Shown here one piece after another: positions 12,500-24,936 of a stretch of DNA of 64,000 nt; the stretch's first letter is position 1, and each line of letters opens with the position of its first letter. The DNA lies in NCBI GenBank assembly GCA_001695595.3, contig MBPM02000002.1:2207608-2271607 (forward strand), in the 5' to 3' direction. Below the pieces are notes generated by a model. It was not told where the DNA came from. It made no database searches and saw nothing but the letters and a program-made list of their open reading frames with translations. Both the position numbers and the translations under genes were made by a program. This DNA is from Plasmopara viticola (Eukaryota; Oomycota; Peronosporomycetes; Peronosporales; Peronosporaceae).

Positions 12500-14411
12500 G
12501 AGTTCTCGAGCGATCAAGTACGGTGATCTAATGAACTCAAGCGTCTCTTGACGCTCCCACCTGCTCTAAGTTCTTCAAAATTATTGAAATCAGTTGGTAT
12601 ACGAATGGATGCCTTGATTTCTGCGATTGGGGGAGTCATTCTAAAAAAAAGAAAGAGCAAAACCATCCAGTTGCTTTCCGGAAGGTGAAGACGGCCGACT
12701 TGAAATACCGTACGTGAACAAGAGATACTTGCAATTATGCAAGTTTGTCGAGCGTATCTTCTCGATCGATCATTCACGGTTGAAATCGATGACAGAAGTA
12801 TTGCGATGATTCTGACGTACAAGACCACAAGTCGCAGAATAGCTCGATGGTGCAAATGAGCTTGCTGAAATCAGCGTTTGTTCAAGTGGATTCCCGCTAA
12901 AATCAACACAGTGACTGATGCACTCTCATGCAATCCTGAATTCGAGCGTAATGCTGCCCGAGTTTGTTTGCAAGAGCTGCTGGAAGCAGATTACAGCTGC
13001 TCAAATCGCAAAGACAGTGTATGCTTGGGATAGAGACCTTTAATACATCATTAAGAAGCTTGAAAAAAGGGGATGATGTACCAAAATACCCATTGCAGGA
13101 TGATAATTTTTATCTCCAAGCAGGCAATGATAAGACTTCACGGCTGTATACGAAGATCTGAAATTTGTGAAACACAATTTTATCGACAGGTCGCTTAAAG
13201 TTTTGCAAGACTAATCTGGCCGTACGAAATGAAATACTGCTGGCCACAAATGAACTAGTACATTCGCACTATGTCAGAGCTTGCGTGAAATATCGGTTTA
13301 ATTAGTCTTGGCAGACCAAACCGCCAGGATTACTCTAGTCCTTGGATGTTCCAAGCGGTAAATGGGTTGACACTTTAATCGACTTCTTCGTGTCTTTACC
13401 GGATTCCAAAAGTAATTTCGATGCCTTCACGGTTAGTGTTGTCCGTTTTCCAAAAAGGGCCATGTCCATCGCTTCGTAGACAACGGACGATACTGCAGAT
13501 ACGGTAGAGGTCTTTATGCAGAAAAATGAGAGATCATGGCAAACCAAAGGCCATTGTGTCCGACCGAGATACCAACTTCACGTCCACGTTTTGACAAGCA
13601 ATCGTTTCTGCTGTGGGAACGCAATACAGCTTGGCTTAAAACAAACCGTTTTATTGGAGAGTACCACCGAGGTGTCGTCAATTGAGCACAATATATTCAA
13701 AATGAATTTTTGTATTTGGCTGAGATGGCCTGCAATGGGCGCGTACACTCTACAACTGGAATGTAGCCGTTCGGAGTGGACCTAGGATAAGTTCCTTATA
13801 AATCGAATGATATGGCATCAGATTCATAATTTCATAGGCTGAAATAAGCACAAGAATTTCTACTACGCCATGAAACGTTACTCAAGGTCGCACAGGATCA
13901 GATGAGCAAACCACAAGAGCATGAAGTACTAGTGTGTCAAAAATAGACTTGTCCAAGTTTTCCAAGCTGGATATGGTGCTTTTGGACGGCGATAATTTGG
14001 ATGTTTGTCACAAGGGTTTTGCTCATTCGAAAAAAATTGCGCCAAGATACCACAATCGTGAAGAGGGTTTTGCGAGATTCGTATGAGTTGAGATTATCAA
14101 AGAGATTTAAGCTGCACCCAGTGATTTCACACTTCACTGTTGAAGCCGTATTGAAAGAATTCCAAGCGACGGCAAAAGATGAATAATTTCATGTTGGTCG
14201 ATGGCTCCGAGGGACAACTCGTTGAAGCCGCGAATGAACATCGTAAAAATCGAGGAAGGCATTACGTATAAAGTTTGGTAGCTTGGAAAAACTCAGAGAA
14301 GGAAGCCACTTGAGAGACCGTGAATAATCGAAAGCAGATTTCCGGACTCATCGACAATCCAGGAACATAAGCCCTATCTTTGAATGTAAGCATCTTCTTG
14401 ATAAGAGGTCA
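12500..14411 (+). pseudogene. Degenerate Ty3/gypsy pol (RNase H, integrase, chromodomain)
   Basis: Plus-strand remnant of a gypsy polyprotein, reading through many stops and frame changes. In order I see: an RNase H start (a T-x-A-like stretch ending in a G-x-V-L motif, about 12590-12650); an RNase H end with a T-V-T-D-A-L-S motif (about 12905-12930); an integrase core beginning near 13340 with an F-S-K-R-A-M-like stretch (about 13448); and a C-terminal integrase tail with the R-F-K-L-H-P-V-I-S-H motif (14101-14130). A chromodomain-like stretch of aromatic residues and T-W-E follows (about 14260-14320). It runs directly into the LTR at 14412. No reverse transcriptase core or 5' LTR is recognisable. 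Confidence 0.6.
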
Positions 14412-14839
14412 TGTGACGCAACTGTCGTCATCAACACTTTTGTCGGCAACGGCTTTTATGACATGTAATTGAAGTATCCCCAGAATACATATTTGTAAAA
14501 CTATCCATAGAAATAGGCGATCCTACAGTCTCTGACTAGAAGACAGTTCCAGATGTCCCATAATCATTGTAAGCCAAGAGACCTTATTGGCTAAAAGAAA
14601 TCTAGGATGTGTAAAAAGCCAGATGAAATCAAAAGAATGAAAGCTTTTCACATGGTAGCAGTAGATGGCCGAGAGGCACTTTTTGGGCTAGATAAGTCGT
14701 AAGAGCTTTTCATTTGGAATCACTCATTAATTTTCTTTTAGCAACTAACGCTCCTCCTCATTCCACGACTTTGGCTTGCCCGTGCCTCAGCCTCGATCAA
14801 TGGCCGACTTTAATCAGCTTCCTCCGCGACTGTGTTACA
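14412..14839 (+). mobile_element. 3' LTR of the degenerate gypsy element
   Basis: About 428 bp, starting TGTGACGCAACTGTCGTC and ending CTGTGTTACA (TG...CA), directly behind the integrase/chromodomain remnant. A related sequence lies at 62574-62997 and ends at the same TGTTACA. Both share the segment GGCCGACTTTAATCAGCTTC near their ends. Start boundaries are approximate, because ATAA/AGG upstream is also similar in the two copies. Confidence 0.6.
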
Positions 14840-14849
14840 GCACTACACC

Positions 14850-15600
14850 GGTTATCTGTGAACATCAGTCGCAAGCAATCGAATGCTCCCGCAATGGGTA
14901 GGAAATATGGCTTGATTCCTGAAAGAACTTGAAAGCCAGTTTCAGCCATTTTTAGATCTCCTTGACGAGCCCACTTAAGAGAAGATACAGAATATGCTGG
15001 ATCAACATACGGCTGACATATATCCTCGCCATCATAAAGGAGCATGTCTGATCCTTTTACTGTACCTGCAAAATATGGAGATGACGTCGTTTATTCTGAT
15101 CCGAGTGGATGATCGAGTTGAGGGGAATGACAAACTTCCGAGCACTCCACGATTTGTCGCCATGGTGCAATTTTGAATGTGAAAATTCTTTACTAAGAAA
15201 CAAGTTGACAAAATGATTTGACCAGCGTGAAACGACCGGCATTGGCACTCCTGCGCAAAGTGTTGTGATTATAAGTTTACGACATATAAAAAGACAAGAC
15301 AATCAGGTGGTAACGTTTGAAGGTTTATTGTGCGTTCAGGAATATTCGGACCGAATCTAAAAAAAACGATATCTTAAAACTATGGCCCTTTTTGTAGATG
15401 GGGCTCATTCAAAAATTACAGCTGTTTGCCAATTTAGCATGGTGGGATGGTAGATTGCATGTTAAGCATGATACTAACAAGGCGAAGAAATGACAAATGA
15501 GTCGTGGAACGTCTTATACTGATGCTCTCCAAAGAGTGCTGTAGAAACCGCATCGAACACGTTGAATCATTTAATCAGCTGGTGTGAGGATAGCGGGGGG
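14850..15600 (+). pseudogene. Partial second copy of the Crinkler-like gene (3' part)
   Basis: It aligns along its length with 3320-4085 of the first copy, for example GTGAACATCAGTCGCAAGCA at 14859 and 3330, and GCATGGTGGGATGGTAGATT near 15437 and 3920. It covers the region after the NTPase, including the nuclease-like strand and the C-terminal tail. It carries more frame breaks than copy 1. At the nuclease motif it reads I-R-V-D-D where the family has Q-V-K, so the catalytic lysine is gone as well. The alignment begins a few bases after the LTR that ends at 14839, so the 5' half was probably removed or replaced by the LTR element. Confidence 0.8.
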
Positions 15601-15609
15601 GTAGGTACG

Positions 15610-18600
15610 TGGACCCCAGCAAGTATAAATATGGAGTGTACTTTTATTAAAATTTCGGCGAAGTCTTTACTTACTAGTAATGGCGGATAATGTAATGATT
15701 AAAGTTTATTCTGATATGATAGTAAACTATGAGGTTAAGTTTGCAGTGATTCCTAGCTTGCTTTCGAAAGCTCAACTTTATGGCTCGTACACCTGTTTCC
15801 TCCAGATTTAAGTAATTTATAATATCTGCAAGTCAGATTCCGTGAGCAAGTAGAAGTGGCATTACTGTAAAGATACTAACCTACCCTATGCTCGTTTTCC
15901 TTTTTCAATTCACAAGAAATGGAATGTCAATTTGGCCGGTTCGCTTGGCCCACGAGCTTTTCAGCCCAACTTCGTCTTTGAAAGTAGCACAGCTAGCTCT
16001 AAGCTTTTAGTATTGGTGATTTAACAGTCTTGTTTGGCCTTGCTGAGCAATTTAATCTCCTGCTGGCCTGACGTAATACGGCTCACGGGAAATTCACTGA
16101 TCTCCCATAGTGGTTCATAGATTTCAGTTGTGTACTTGACTTACGAGAAAAAGCTCAATTTCTGTGATACGATGTTCAGAATATGTCTGTTCAGTCATAA
16201 CTACTAGGCGTCGGCTTTTCGTTTATAGTTTAATTAACAGCACAGCTTCATGTGTTCAGGGCATCTTGTGCACCAATACTAAGATGGTGAAAGTCATTTT
16301 CTACCTGAGGCTATAGCTTACGAGTTTACATTGTGATCGTTTCTACCTCCTTAAGCAGCAGAAAAACCTTTGATGAAAAAAGCGGGCAAATGTCTATGCT
16401 ATTGACATCGTAAATTGACGGTAAATCTCAACATAGTCAGAGCTACCTACCTAATCAGTCACACTTTCCTCCATCAAAAGCGATAATAGCTTTTCTCTGA
16501 CCCTGTTAAGCTCAGCCAACTTTTTGTGAAGTTGAATCATCCGTTTTCTAAGAAAAGTAGACTGAAGGCGAGGTTTTCCACACGTCCTCCACACTAAGCC
16601 CACACGCGCTTGTCCATTACATGGCTTGTGGACTCTAGAGTATACAGCTTATCAAACTATAACGGCATGTAGGCTCTGATACTTGAACCGTGTTGTTGTG
16701 AGCAAAATCAACCATTTGCCTTTTCTAAGCCCACCTTAACGAGCAGAATACCCAGTGTGTCTTCGAGCGCTTCTGTCCGACCTCATTACTGAAAATTAAC
16801 CGCTGTGACCATCAGGAACCTATTACTGGCAATCAGAGCAAAGTTCGCGGTGCAACGATTAATTTCAGGTTCTGCTCGTTCTCGGCTTCCATTTTTTAGT
16901 AACCAACAGCTTTGCACTTAACTCTCCAATATTTTAACTGAAGCAGGCGACCAAAGCATCATGCTACTTAATTGGTATATGAACACTGTTGCCACTATCT
17001 TATTGCAAGGCAAAGATAAAGTTGAGGCTTTAGTATTCCAACACTCCGCTGGAACCAACAGACCTCGTAAAGAAGTCGATGTTTTGGCTCCACCTATCAT
17101 TTAGCAGGCCCTCACATATGAAGCATTCACATATATCCATGTACTGTTACAAGCACCACATTTCGGCTAAGATGACCGCTAACCAAAGCATCATATGCCT
17201 TTTAAAGTACATCATATTTCAGGCTTTCCACGCAAAAAAATAAATTTGGGCAGGATCTTCTGAACTTCCCGTTGAATGGACCCCTTGCCATCTGCTCTTT
17301 AAGAGCGATCCAATTCCAACCATTATTAAAAGTCGCCTCTGAACTTTTTTTCTTGCGATGAGAAATCGCACTACGAGCATTTAATGGGTTTATGGTCTGT
17401 ACGCCTTACAAATTCGTTCGTTTAATTAGTTTCCTGCCCGACTAGAAGTTTAGTAGAAGCGTCGACAAGCCCATTAGTGCTCTCGATCTGTATATAAAGC
17501 AGAGCTATTTTGCAAAAAATGCATTCACATTTTTTTGTTGGGATCAAAACAATATAGACTTGTCGCCGCTCGAATGAGTGCGTTGTTTGATACGACTTGA
17601 AACGAATAAAAGCCTGCAAGAGGCATTTCTAAGCTATTTAGACTACAATTTCGGCGCTCATATATCATTGTTCCCATTTGAAAGCACATCCTAAAGCGTC
17701 GCAAACGACGGTTTAATGCTTTGGCTTGATGAAAATACCGCTAAAAGTATTCTTTCAGACCAATCAAAACAAAACTATACTGGCCATCCAGGCAGCTCAC
17801 AATGTACAACCATAAAATATTTAGTGAGGTCTAGATAGCCGTCTAGTATCCCAATGCTTCTATTAACTTCGAGTTTGCTTATAAGCTCGCAGAATAGGTC
17901 TTTGATTCTTTGTATCGTGCGCGAGCCTTCTCGTTCAGTCGATCGAGAGCTTTGCCTCAAGACACTTAAAATTTGCCGGCCTCATGACATCCGCATTTAA
18001 ATGCCAGTGGAAAGATCGAAAGCTTTGTGGCATTATATGTCAAACAGCCAGATGTACCGCCTTAGAGGGTATGATCGACTCCCCTAGATTCATCAATAGT
18101 ATTTAGTGTGGTCTTTAAGTGAGGCCGAACATGTTGTGAAAAAAATTATTTCTTTCTAGGATAAGCACTTGTGCAAAATTGTCACACAATTACGGAAACA
18201 AAAAGTATCTACGTTATGTTCGGCTCCTAAATGGAAAGAGCGGTGGCAAATGCGAAGATTGAATCCTAATCTTTTTCTTCCGGAGCTTAAAAAGACAAAG
18301 GGCAAGTAATCTAGACTCAAAAAGTGTATTCATTCGCAGAGAGCACGTCTTGAATCGACAATGAATAGAAACTGACAAGCTAAATACAAAAGTTTGTGAT
18401 AGCGATTGTGGCATGATGCTCAATAAAAGCTGCTGATGCTTTGGAGCCAATTTGAAAGCTCAGTACTTACTCAATAATGCTGTACAGATGCTTCGTGAGC
18501 ATGCTGGCTCAGCGAGTTAGAGCATAGACATGTTGCAAGACATTAGGCTAAGACATGATTAGAAAGTCGTGACTTTGTGCTGGAATGCATTCTCAGCTGC

Positions 18601-21600
18601 CCAGTGAGCTCCAAGCTTTCTTCATCTATATGAAAATGAAGATTTTTGAGAGGTGGAGGCACTTTGCCGCGAGGTTGGGGTGATAAAGTAACAAAAGAGG
18701 CGACATTTATGTAAATGTAAATATCGACAACGTGCAAGTTAAACAAGAATTAAGCCCTTGTTTAGCTACGGTCGAGCAGATATACATCTACGGCTTCAAG
18801 AACGGATTTTTAGAAGATTGGGCCGATGGGGTTCTTACTCATAAGAGCAACATATTTCGATAAGAAAAGTACGCCAACAAGAATATGAATCAGCCACTTA
18901 GGCGGCCAGTCGACCCGACTCTCAACAAATTTAATAAGAGGGTAAGTAAGGTGTTACAGCTCGATGATGTGGTGAACAAAGAATTCATCCATTTTGCTTG
19001 CTAAAGATAGCGCAAAGCTGTTCGTATTCCGGCAAAATGCCAAACTAGGCGCTCAAATTCGAATTTCAATAGAGAACGTTAAATTAAACCCCACCATAAC
19101 TAACGTGCAGACAAAAGATCAGGTGGCCATGTAATGCTACGACGTTGGTGTTGCTTTTTGTCTAAGTTCGCTCCATCTCTTCTACACTTTTGCTAACTCA
19201 GTCAAACAGCTCTCACGAGGTTTGTGAAAAGGATTGTCCCAACCACGTCTTTAAAAAACGGGGTCTAAATCCCTCAAAGACCTTAGAAGTTACTGTGCTT
19301 ATGTATCATGTGCTTCACGGGTTCACGGTCCCAGCGCGATGTAAAGAAATTTCGTCGGGATTGGAGGCATTTTGTTCAGAACTCTAGGATTGATTGGATG
19401 TCTAGTATTTACACTCGTACCGCTTTGAGCTCCTTAGCTGCGTGGCCAATATAGTGGGGGTTATGATTTGTTTCAGCCCAGGTACGGCCATCCGCACTCA
19501 AGGTCGAGCGCGGTACATGAAATGTTGGAGCTACTTCAGGGCTCAAAAGACACTCGGTATCGTTTGGATTATAATTCTCTTGAGCCAACCCACTCAGGAA
19601 GGTCGATGATCAATGCTAAGTAAGAGTTGCGAATGCTCCGGTGAGACGATCCTGTTTGTAATTACAATCTTACCCTCCCCATTGGTGTCTAACAACTATA
19701 AGCCGAAATAACTTTTCCCATCCCATCTTTATTTACTTCAAGCAAGTTCAGTCGCATCCCTTGCCCGGCTTACTCAATTCAGCCAGCTTTTTCTTTCGAA
19801 GTCAGATAAGTAAAATGTTCTAGTAAAATCCGGGCTAAGATTCAAGACTTGACTTAAAAAGAGAGTTCAAGTCTCTTCTTCTCTATTTCCGCAGTACTAG
19901 CTGACAATACACATGGTGGTTGAAACATACTAACGTGAAATGATTCAAAACCCATCAATACGTGACTTGCACAGATGATCTCGGGCCTAACAATTATTAT
20001 TTTGTCGAATCAGGAATTGGCGCTCGTGCTTAGCGCTTGTTTTCGAGCACACATTGGAAGCTCTCCGTCTGACCGCCGTTTAAGGCAATGTCAACATTTG
20101 TTGACTCCCAACTGACTGCCAGTACTGGCAGCCTTCGTAAAGACAATAATATGTGAGTCACAAGACTAAGTATTTTGGCTAGACTCACAGAGTCTCACGT
20201 ACTTGAGCATCCACTTACATATGCAAGGTAAGCAATCAGTGATTTATAAGAATGAAAAAAGTTCTCTATCGGCCTAATTGACCGCCAATTTGCCTCCCAA
20301 TACAAAATCAGCGTCAAATTTTCACTGCTTATTACCAACACATCAGTCTCAGACTAGAACTAAGTGTTCTGCAAGATGTCATGTAAATACATAATTCTGC
20401 CAAGGGTTAATAACAAAGCATTTTGAGACAACTTACCTACACAAATTGTCGGTCGGTCATCAAAATAAATACCAATTTAAAAGATAATGACGTGATGATT
20501 CAACGCAGCGACATTAGGTAAGTCTGTTGCTGGGACACCTCTCTATATTTTTCCTCGGAGACTTGCGCTGCTGAGGTAGCTCAAAAGCGGTGTATCTGTT
20601 AGCAATAGGCAGCGTCACCAAATTTAAATGCAGAAAGACGCGATGACGATGACAGCAATGTCGCCAAGACTCTGTAAGCGATGTTAATTCTTCGATCTAG
20701 TCCGGAAATTTTGACAGAGTCGGGTGCTTATCGATGTCTTTTAAAAATAGGTTGTAGCCTCAGCACAATTTTTTTTATCCGCTTCCAAATGTCGCTCTAA
20801 GTTATTGCCGTCATTAGAGTTGTCACCCGGCGACGACGGACTTCCAATCAAATCAGCAAATCGCACTGCTTATCCGAAAGCATATTGATAATAAATATGT
20901 CTAATGGAATAAAGGTGTGATGTAACCGTTGTTACCGGCAATCCTGCCGTACGACGCTCGGCCTTTGAATTAAGCTTTCTTGGCGACTGTAGTATGAAAG
21001 CCCACAATACTGACTCTGCGATCGGTATACATTTAACGTACATTCTATAAAGTGTACTTAAAAAAATATATTGCTCACCCCGATACCACACAAGCGTCAA
21101 GTTAGAAGTCGACTGAATTTGTCTCTGCGTTCAAGATTCAAAAGGTGTTTTACCACCCGTAAAATAGTTATACTTGCACAATCAAAACTATCTGTCTTCG
21201 CGATGGCCTTGAGTGTTCATTCGCGATTCTCTATTTCTACCAAAAAGCGATTCAATTCGTGCAAGTAGTTAGCTTTTTAGATCTAATAAAAACTTTGAGC
21301 GATGAGAAATACTTCAGCTTCGCATGGACTTAAAACAAAAGAGGTGCTCACATTTCCAACACCTTTGCTCTCTTTTAGTCATCACTAGTATACGATCGAA
21401 AGCATCAATCAGATAGAGCCATTTAATCTTTGAATGAGATAAATCCAAGCGTGGCTCAAAAAGCTCCTTCCGTTTTGATGGCACTTCCTCTTTAAAAAAA
21501 AGGCTGCATCATTGACACTCTCGATTTCTTCTTCACTCGCATTTGCAACTCTTTCGACTTCTCCGGGTTTTAACACAGTTTTCTCTTCTTTGCAGACAAT

Positions 21601-22183
21601 GATTCGATCACTTTTATAGTTTTGACAATCGTTTTTCGTGTCTCATAAAGCTACTGTCTTTGGTAGCCTTCTACTCCACGCGTGTACACGGCCTTGCTGT
21701 TTGGGGAGGGCATACAAACTTTAAATACGCATCGGCCCCAGAGAAAAGCCACCAAGACTCGTTTATTTCCCCTTACTTCGCCCCCTTGTTCCCTGTCGTG
21801 CGGGGAAGAGCAAAAAAATTAATGTCGTTCCTTAATTGAAAGGATTGCTCATTGTTTTGCTTTAACAAATACTTAAGCCGGTAAAATGGTCGAATTAAGT
21901 AATCGTTATATAATAAATTGGCTTTACTTAATGCTTGAGTTTAGTGATCGGTTGTTATAGTGATCGGGTGTTATTTATTGTAAGTGTACTTGTAGGACCT
22001 GAAGTATCAGAAAGAGGAGTATACGCTTCTAGGTAATCAATCGACGGAATGGTCAATATGTCGATCTAGGACAACATTCTCTATGCTATTTTTTAAAGCA
22101 CTATTGTAAAAATAATCCTTTTTTTAAGCACCACATACGAACTAGATACCGCCATTGTCAACACCTTCCTCGCATCTACCCTT
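15610..22183. other. AT-rich gene desert with possible retroelement traces
   Basis: About 6.5 kb with no supported gene. Plus-strand sequence at about 18560-19400 has gag-like coding texture in broken frames, but I cannot assign a family. A 32-bp match to the start of the gypsy LTR lies at 20916. Other open frames are under 80 codons and overlap on both strands. Confidence 0.4.
20916..20947 (+). mobile_element. Possible LTR end fragment
   Basis: TGTGATGTAACCGTTGTTAC resembles the LTR start at 62574 (TGTGGCGTAATCGTTGTCAC), and both are preceded by AATAAAGG. The similarity fades after about 32 bp, so this is either a fragment or a diverged relative. Confidence 0.3.
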
Positions 22184-23200
22184 TTATGCCAGTCGTTGAC
22201 CTCGATTGCGTGATTGAGGCAAAGCTGTGCCATCGTCACGCACAGGTGAAGTCAATAGTGCGCTCGGGCAATCCACGGGTGAATATTGCCGTAATTCCAC
22301 CAGCTGAGCAATAGTGTACATGCACTTATCAGAATAATTATCGTCATCTTCCTTCACAATTGATGCTTCCTCCGTGTGCTCAATAATCGCACCAAAACTT
22401 TCGTCAAAGTCTACCATGCTTTTACATTCATCGTCCTGCTGGTCTCCATATTGCTTCATGGCACCCAAACGAGTCCTTCCTACCAAATAATCTGCCAGAG
22501 AACCCAGTTCCTTCCGCTCGTATCGAACGCAATCCGCTGTTTCCGGCACAACTTGCTTTTTCTTCTCACTTTCACCCACGACATTGACCTCAATCTCTGG
22601 TTTCTCAACAAGGTTCAAGTCTCGTATAACTACTTCAAGACTACCATCCTTTGCTCTACCATTCGTGTCCGCTGTAGCCGATTCTATCGCGTCTTTGCTT
22701 TCAGCCCAGTGCTCTGTGGCATAATACTCCTCGTAACATCGTTTACAGTAATAACATCCATCGTTTTTGTCCATCACAAGGCCATCACGAACTTTTCCAC
22801 ACGTCGAGCAGGACAGCTTCTTTTTTCTCTGCTGCCCTTGATCGATAAGCTGTTGCGCTTGTCTTCTCAGTGCTTCAGCCCGCCTCACACCTTGATACAA
22901 GACTCGATAGTCCATCAGAATCCCATACAGTGAGCATTGCATTACGATCTGTAGCGCATAGTCCAGATTCGCCACGGCCTCTTTTAGTAGCTTTCCATCC
23001 TCGAAATTCGCCTCCTTTGCCCGCATTGCCAATCGCACACAAGCTTCACCAATGGCCACTGAAAGCACAAACATTCCAGCATAGTCCTGAAGAGTATACG
23101 CGCGATTTAATGCCATCTTCCACGTCTCGATGGCATGATCATAGAGCCCTTCATTGGCGAGGACGCGGCCCTGGCGAATAGCATGACGAATATCTTCCAT
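22184..23200 (-). CDS. TPR-like protein with a four-cysteine zinc site
   Basis: An intronless frame of 338 codons. I start at ATG 23200 because the longer open frame only reaches back to a TTG. Residues 1-85 look like tetratricopeptide helices (for example GLYDHAIETWKMALNRAYTL). A basic linker is followed near residues 128-150 by C-S-T-C ... C-Y-Y-C-K-R-C, a C-x2-C/C-x2-C zinc-binding pattern. The C-terminal half is acidic and low in structure. I recognise no named family; it is probably a conserved oomycete protein. Its start codon lies 81 bp from that of the divergent aminoacylase gene, so the two probably share a promoter. Codon texture matches the other island genes. Function unknown; a scaffold or adaptor role would be a guess. 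Confidence 0.75.
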   Translation of the reverse strand: MEDIRHAIRQGRVLANEGLYDHAIETWKMALNRAYTLQDYAGMFVLSVAIGEACVRLAMRAKEANFEDGKLLKEAVANLDYALQIVMQCSLYGILMDYRVLYQGVRRAEALRRQAQQLIDQGQQRKKKLSCSTCGKVRDGLVMDKNDGCYYCKRCYEEYYATEHWAESKDAIESATADTNGRAKDGSLEVVIRDLNLVEKPEIEVNVVGESEKKKQVVPETADCVRYERKELGSLADYLVGRTRLGAMKQYGDQQDDECKSMVDFDESFGAIIEHTEEASIVKEDDDNYSDKCMYTIAQLVELRQYSPVDCPSALLTSPVRDDGTALPQSRNRGQRLA

Positions 23201-23281
23201 TGGACGACTGAAACACTGTTCTAATAGAGGGAGATCAATGCGCAATCAAGTAAAACCTGTCTAAAGTTATTGGTGCCAATA
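23201..23281. promoter_or_regulatory. Short divergent intergenic region
   Basis: Only 81 bp separate the start codons of the TPR/zinc gene and the aminoacylase gene, so this interval must hold the core promoters or 5' UTRs of both. I see no clear TATA box or oomycete initiator match. Confidence 0.5.
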
Positions 23282-24812
23282 ATGGCGTGGAAAGACCCTG
23301 TAGAGAGGTTCCTGGAGCTACTGCGTCTTCGTACAGTCAGCGCGGAAGGGCCAAGTGGCAGCTATCAAGCGGTAAAGAAAGCGCTCTTTTCTACTTTTTA
23401 CATCCTTGTGTTAATCCGGGGATTGCCATGCTGGTGTAGTGTGCACAATGGCTACGTGTGTATTTAGAAGAGCGTACGTCAGATTGCCCTGCATTGTCTT
23501 ATTGTATCAATAATTCACAGAAACAATATCTTTTATTCATTGCATTGTGTAGTTGGACTCCCGGTACAAATCTTCTCGCCGATTGAAAACAAACCAGTCG
23601 TTCTGGTTAGTCCCACCCTCTCAACGCAAAGACTCTCGCTAGGATCCTATGATTGACGACATGATTGTTGTAGGCCACATGGCAAGGGGAAGACCCGTCG
23701 CTTCCAGGGATCCTTCTCAACTCTCACTATGACGTGGTACCCACAATGGCCGAACATTGGCAGTACGACCCGTTCGAGGTAAGCAAATATTGCAATGCAC
23801 TCGTCGTGCGTCCTTGTCCCTTATTTTTGCTCTCCGCCAGGCCAAAGTGCTCAACGACGGGCGTATTTACGGTCGAGGAACGCAAGATATGAAGAGCGTT
23901 TGCATTCAGTACGTGGAAGCGCTTCACGTGTTGCTCACATCAGGCTTTCAGCCCACACGCAACATCCACCTCCTCTTTGTCCCGGACGAAGAAATTGGCG
24001 GGGTCGATGGCATGAGCAAATTTCTGGAAAGCGACGCATTTCAAGCGATTATGCCAATTGCATGTGCGTTCGATGAAGGTTTGGCAAATCCAGGCGATGC
24101 CTTCACCGTCTTTTACGGAGAACGGTCGCCGTGGTGGGTCTATGTGACCGCCACGGGGCCAACAGGTCACGGCAGTCGATTTATTCACAATACGGCGACT
24201 AGCAAGCTCGTTGCCATTTGTAAGAAAGCATTGGCGTTTCGGGACGAACAGGAGAAAGCGCTGAAAGCGGATCCTGGGTGCAAACACGGGAACATGAAGA
24301 AGAAAAAGCTCGGCGACGTCACCACGATCAACCTCACGGCATTACAGAGTGGCGTGTCGCACGATGGCGGGAAAACGCACGCTTTAAATGTGATTCCGAC
24401 CGAAGCCGTGGCTGGGTTTGATATTCGTGTGTCTCCTGCCATGGAAATGAAAGCCATGAAAGAAAAGCTGGACGAATGGTGTGGTGCTGAAGGCGTTTCG
24501 TGGCACTTTGCACCGTGGACGGATCCACTCCACGAACATTACGTGACGTCCTTAGATGCCGACAACATTTGGTGGCAATTGTTTCAAAAGGCTTGTGCGC
24601 AGATGGGAGAGAACCTCGAGACGGAGATCTTTCCCGCAGCGACGGATAGTCGGTTTCTACGCCAAGTGGGCATTCCTGCGATTGGCTTTTCACCAATGAA
24701 ACAAACGGAGATATTACTCCATGAACACAATGAAAGTCTTTCGAAAGCTACCTTTCTACACGGCATTGATGTTTATGTTGGCGTGTTTCGAGAAATGTTC
24801 GCCTACAAGTAA
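23282..24812 (+). CDS. ACY1: Aminoacylase-1 (M20 metallopeptidase family)
   Basis: Hydrolyses N-acyl-L-amino acids to free amino acid and acid in the cytosol; a di-zinc M20 enzyme. I infer five exons: 23282-23371, 23440-23473, 23553-23605, 23674-23778 and 23841-24812. Introns are 62-79 bp, all GT-AG, giving 417 residues, normal for the family. Joining them restores [20 protein letters not shown] and the zinc motif NSHYDVVP (His77, Asp79). Further metal or catalytic residues are Asp110 in GRGTQDMK and Glu144/Glu145 in PDEEIGG. The [15 protein letters not shown] and GPTGHGSRF stretches and a late [15 protein letters not shown] match aminoacylase-1 rather than carboxypeptidases of M20. Exon 2 is only 34 nt. 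The start is the first ATG in frame; an upstream TTG-initiated extension is unlikely. The gene is convergent with the next one, with 124 bp between the stops. Confidence 0.92.
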
Positions 24813-24936
24813 CAGGAAGAACGTCGAGAGCGGAAAGTTGTACTGTATTGCAACGGGATTAATGAGGTTTGCAACGTCATGAGCCTCTTTCTTCTTGCGC
24901 TTGGCCATCCTATTAAAAGCATGCACGCGGTCCTCT

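Noticed and set aside
22376..22933. 185-codon plus-strand frame
   Set aside because: Antisense to the TPR/zinc gene; the minus strand has the domain-like pattern and zinc site.
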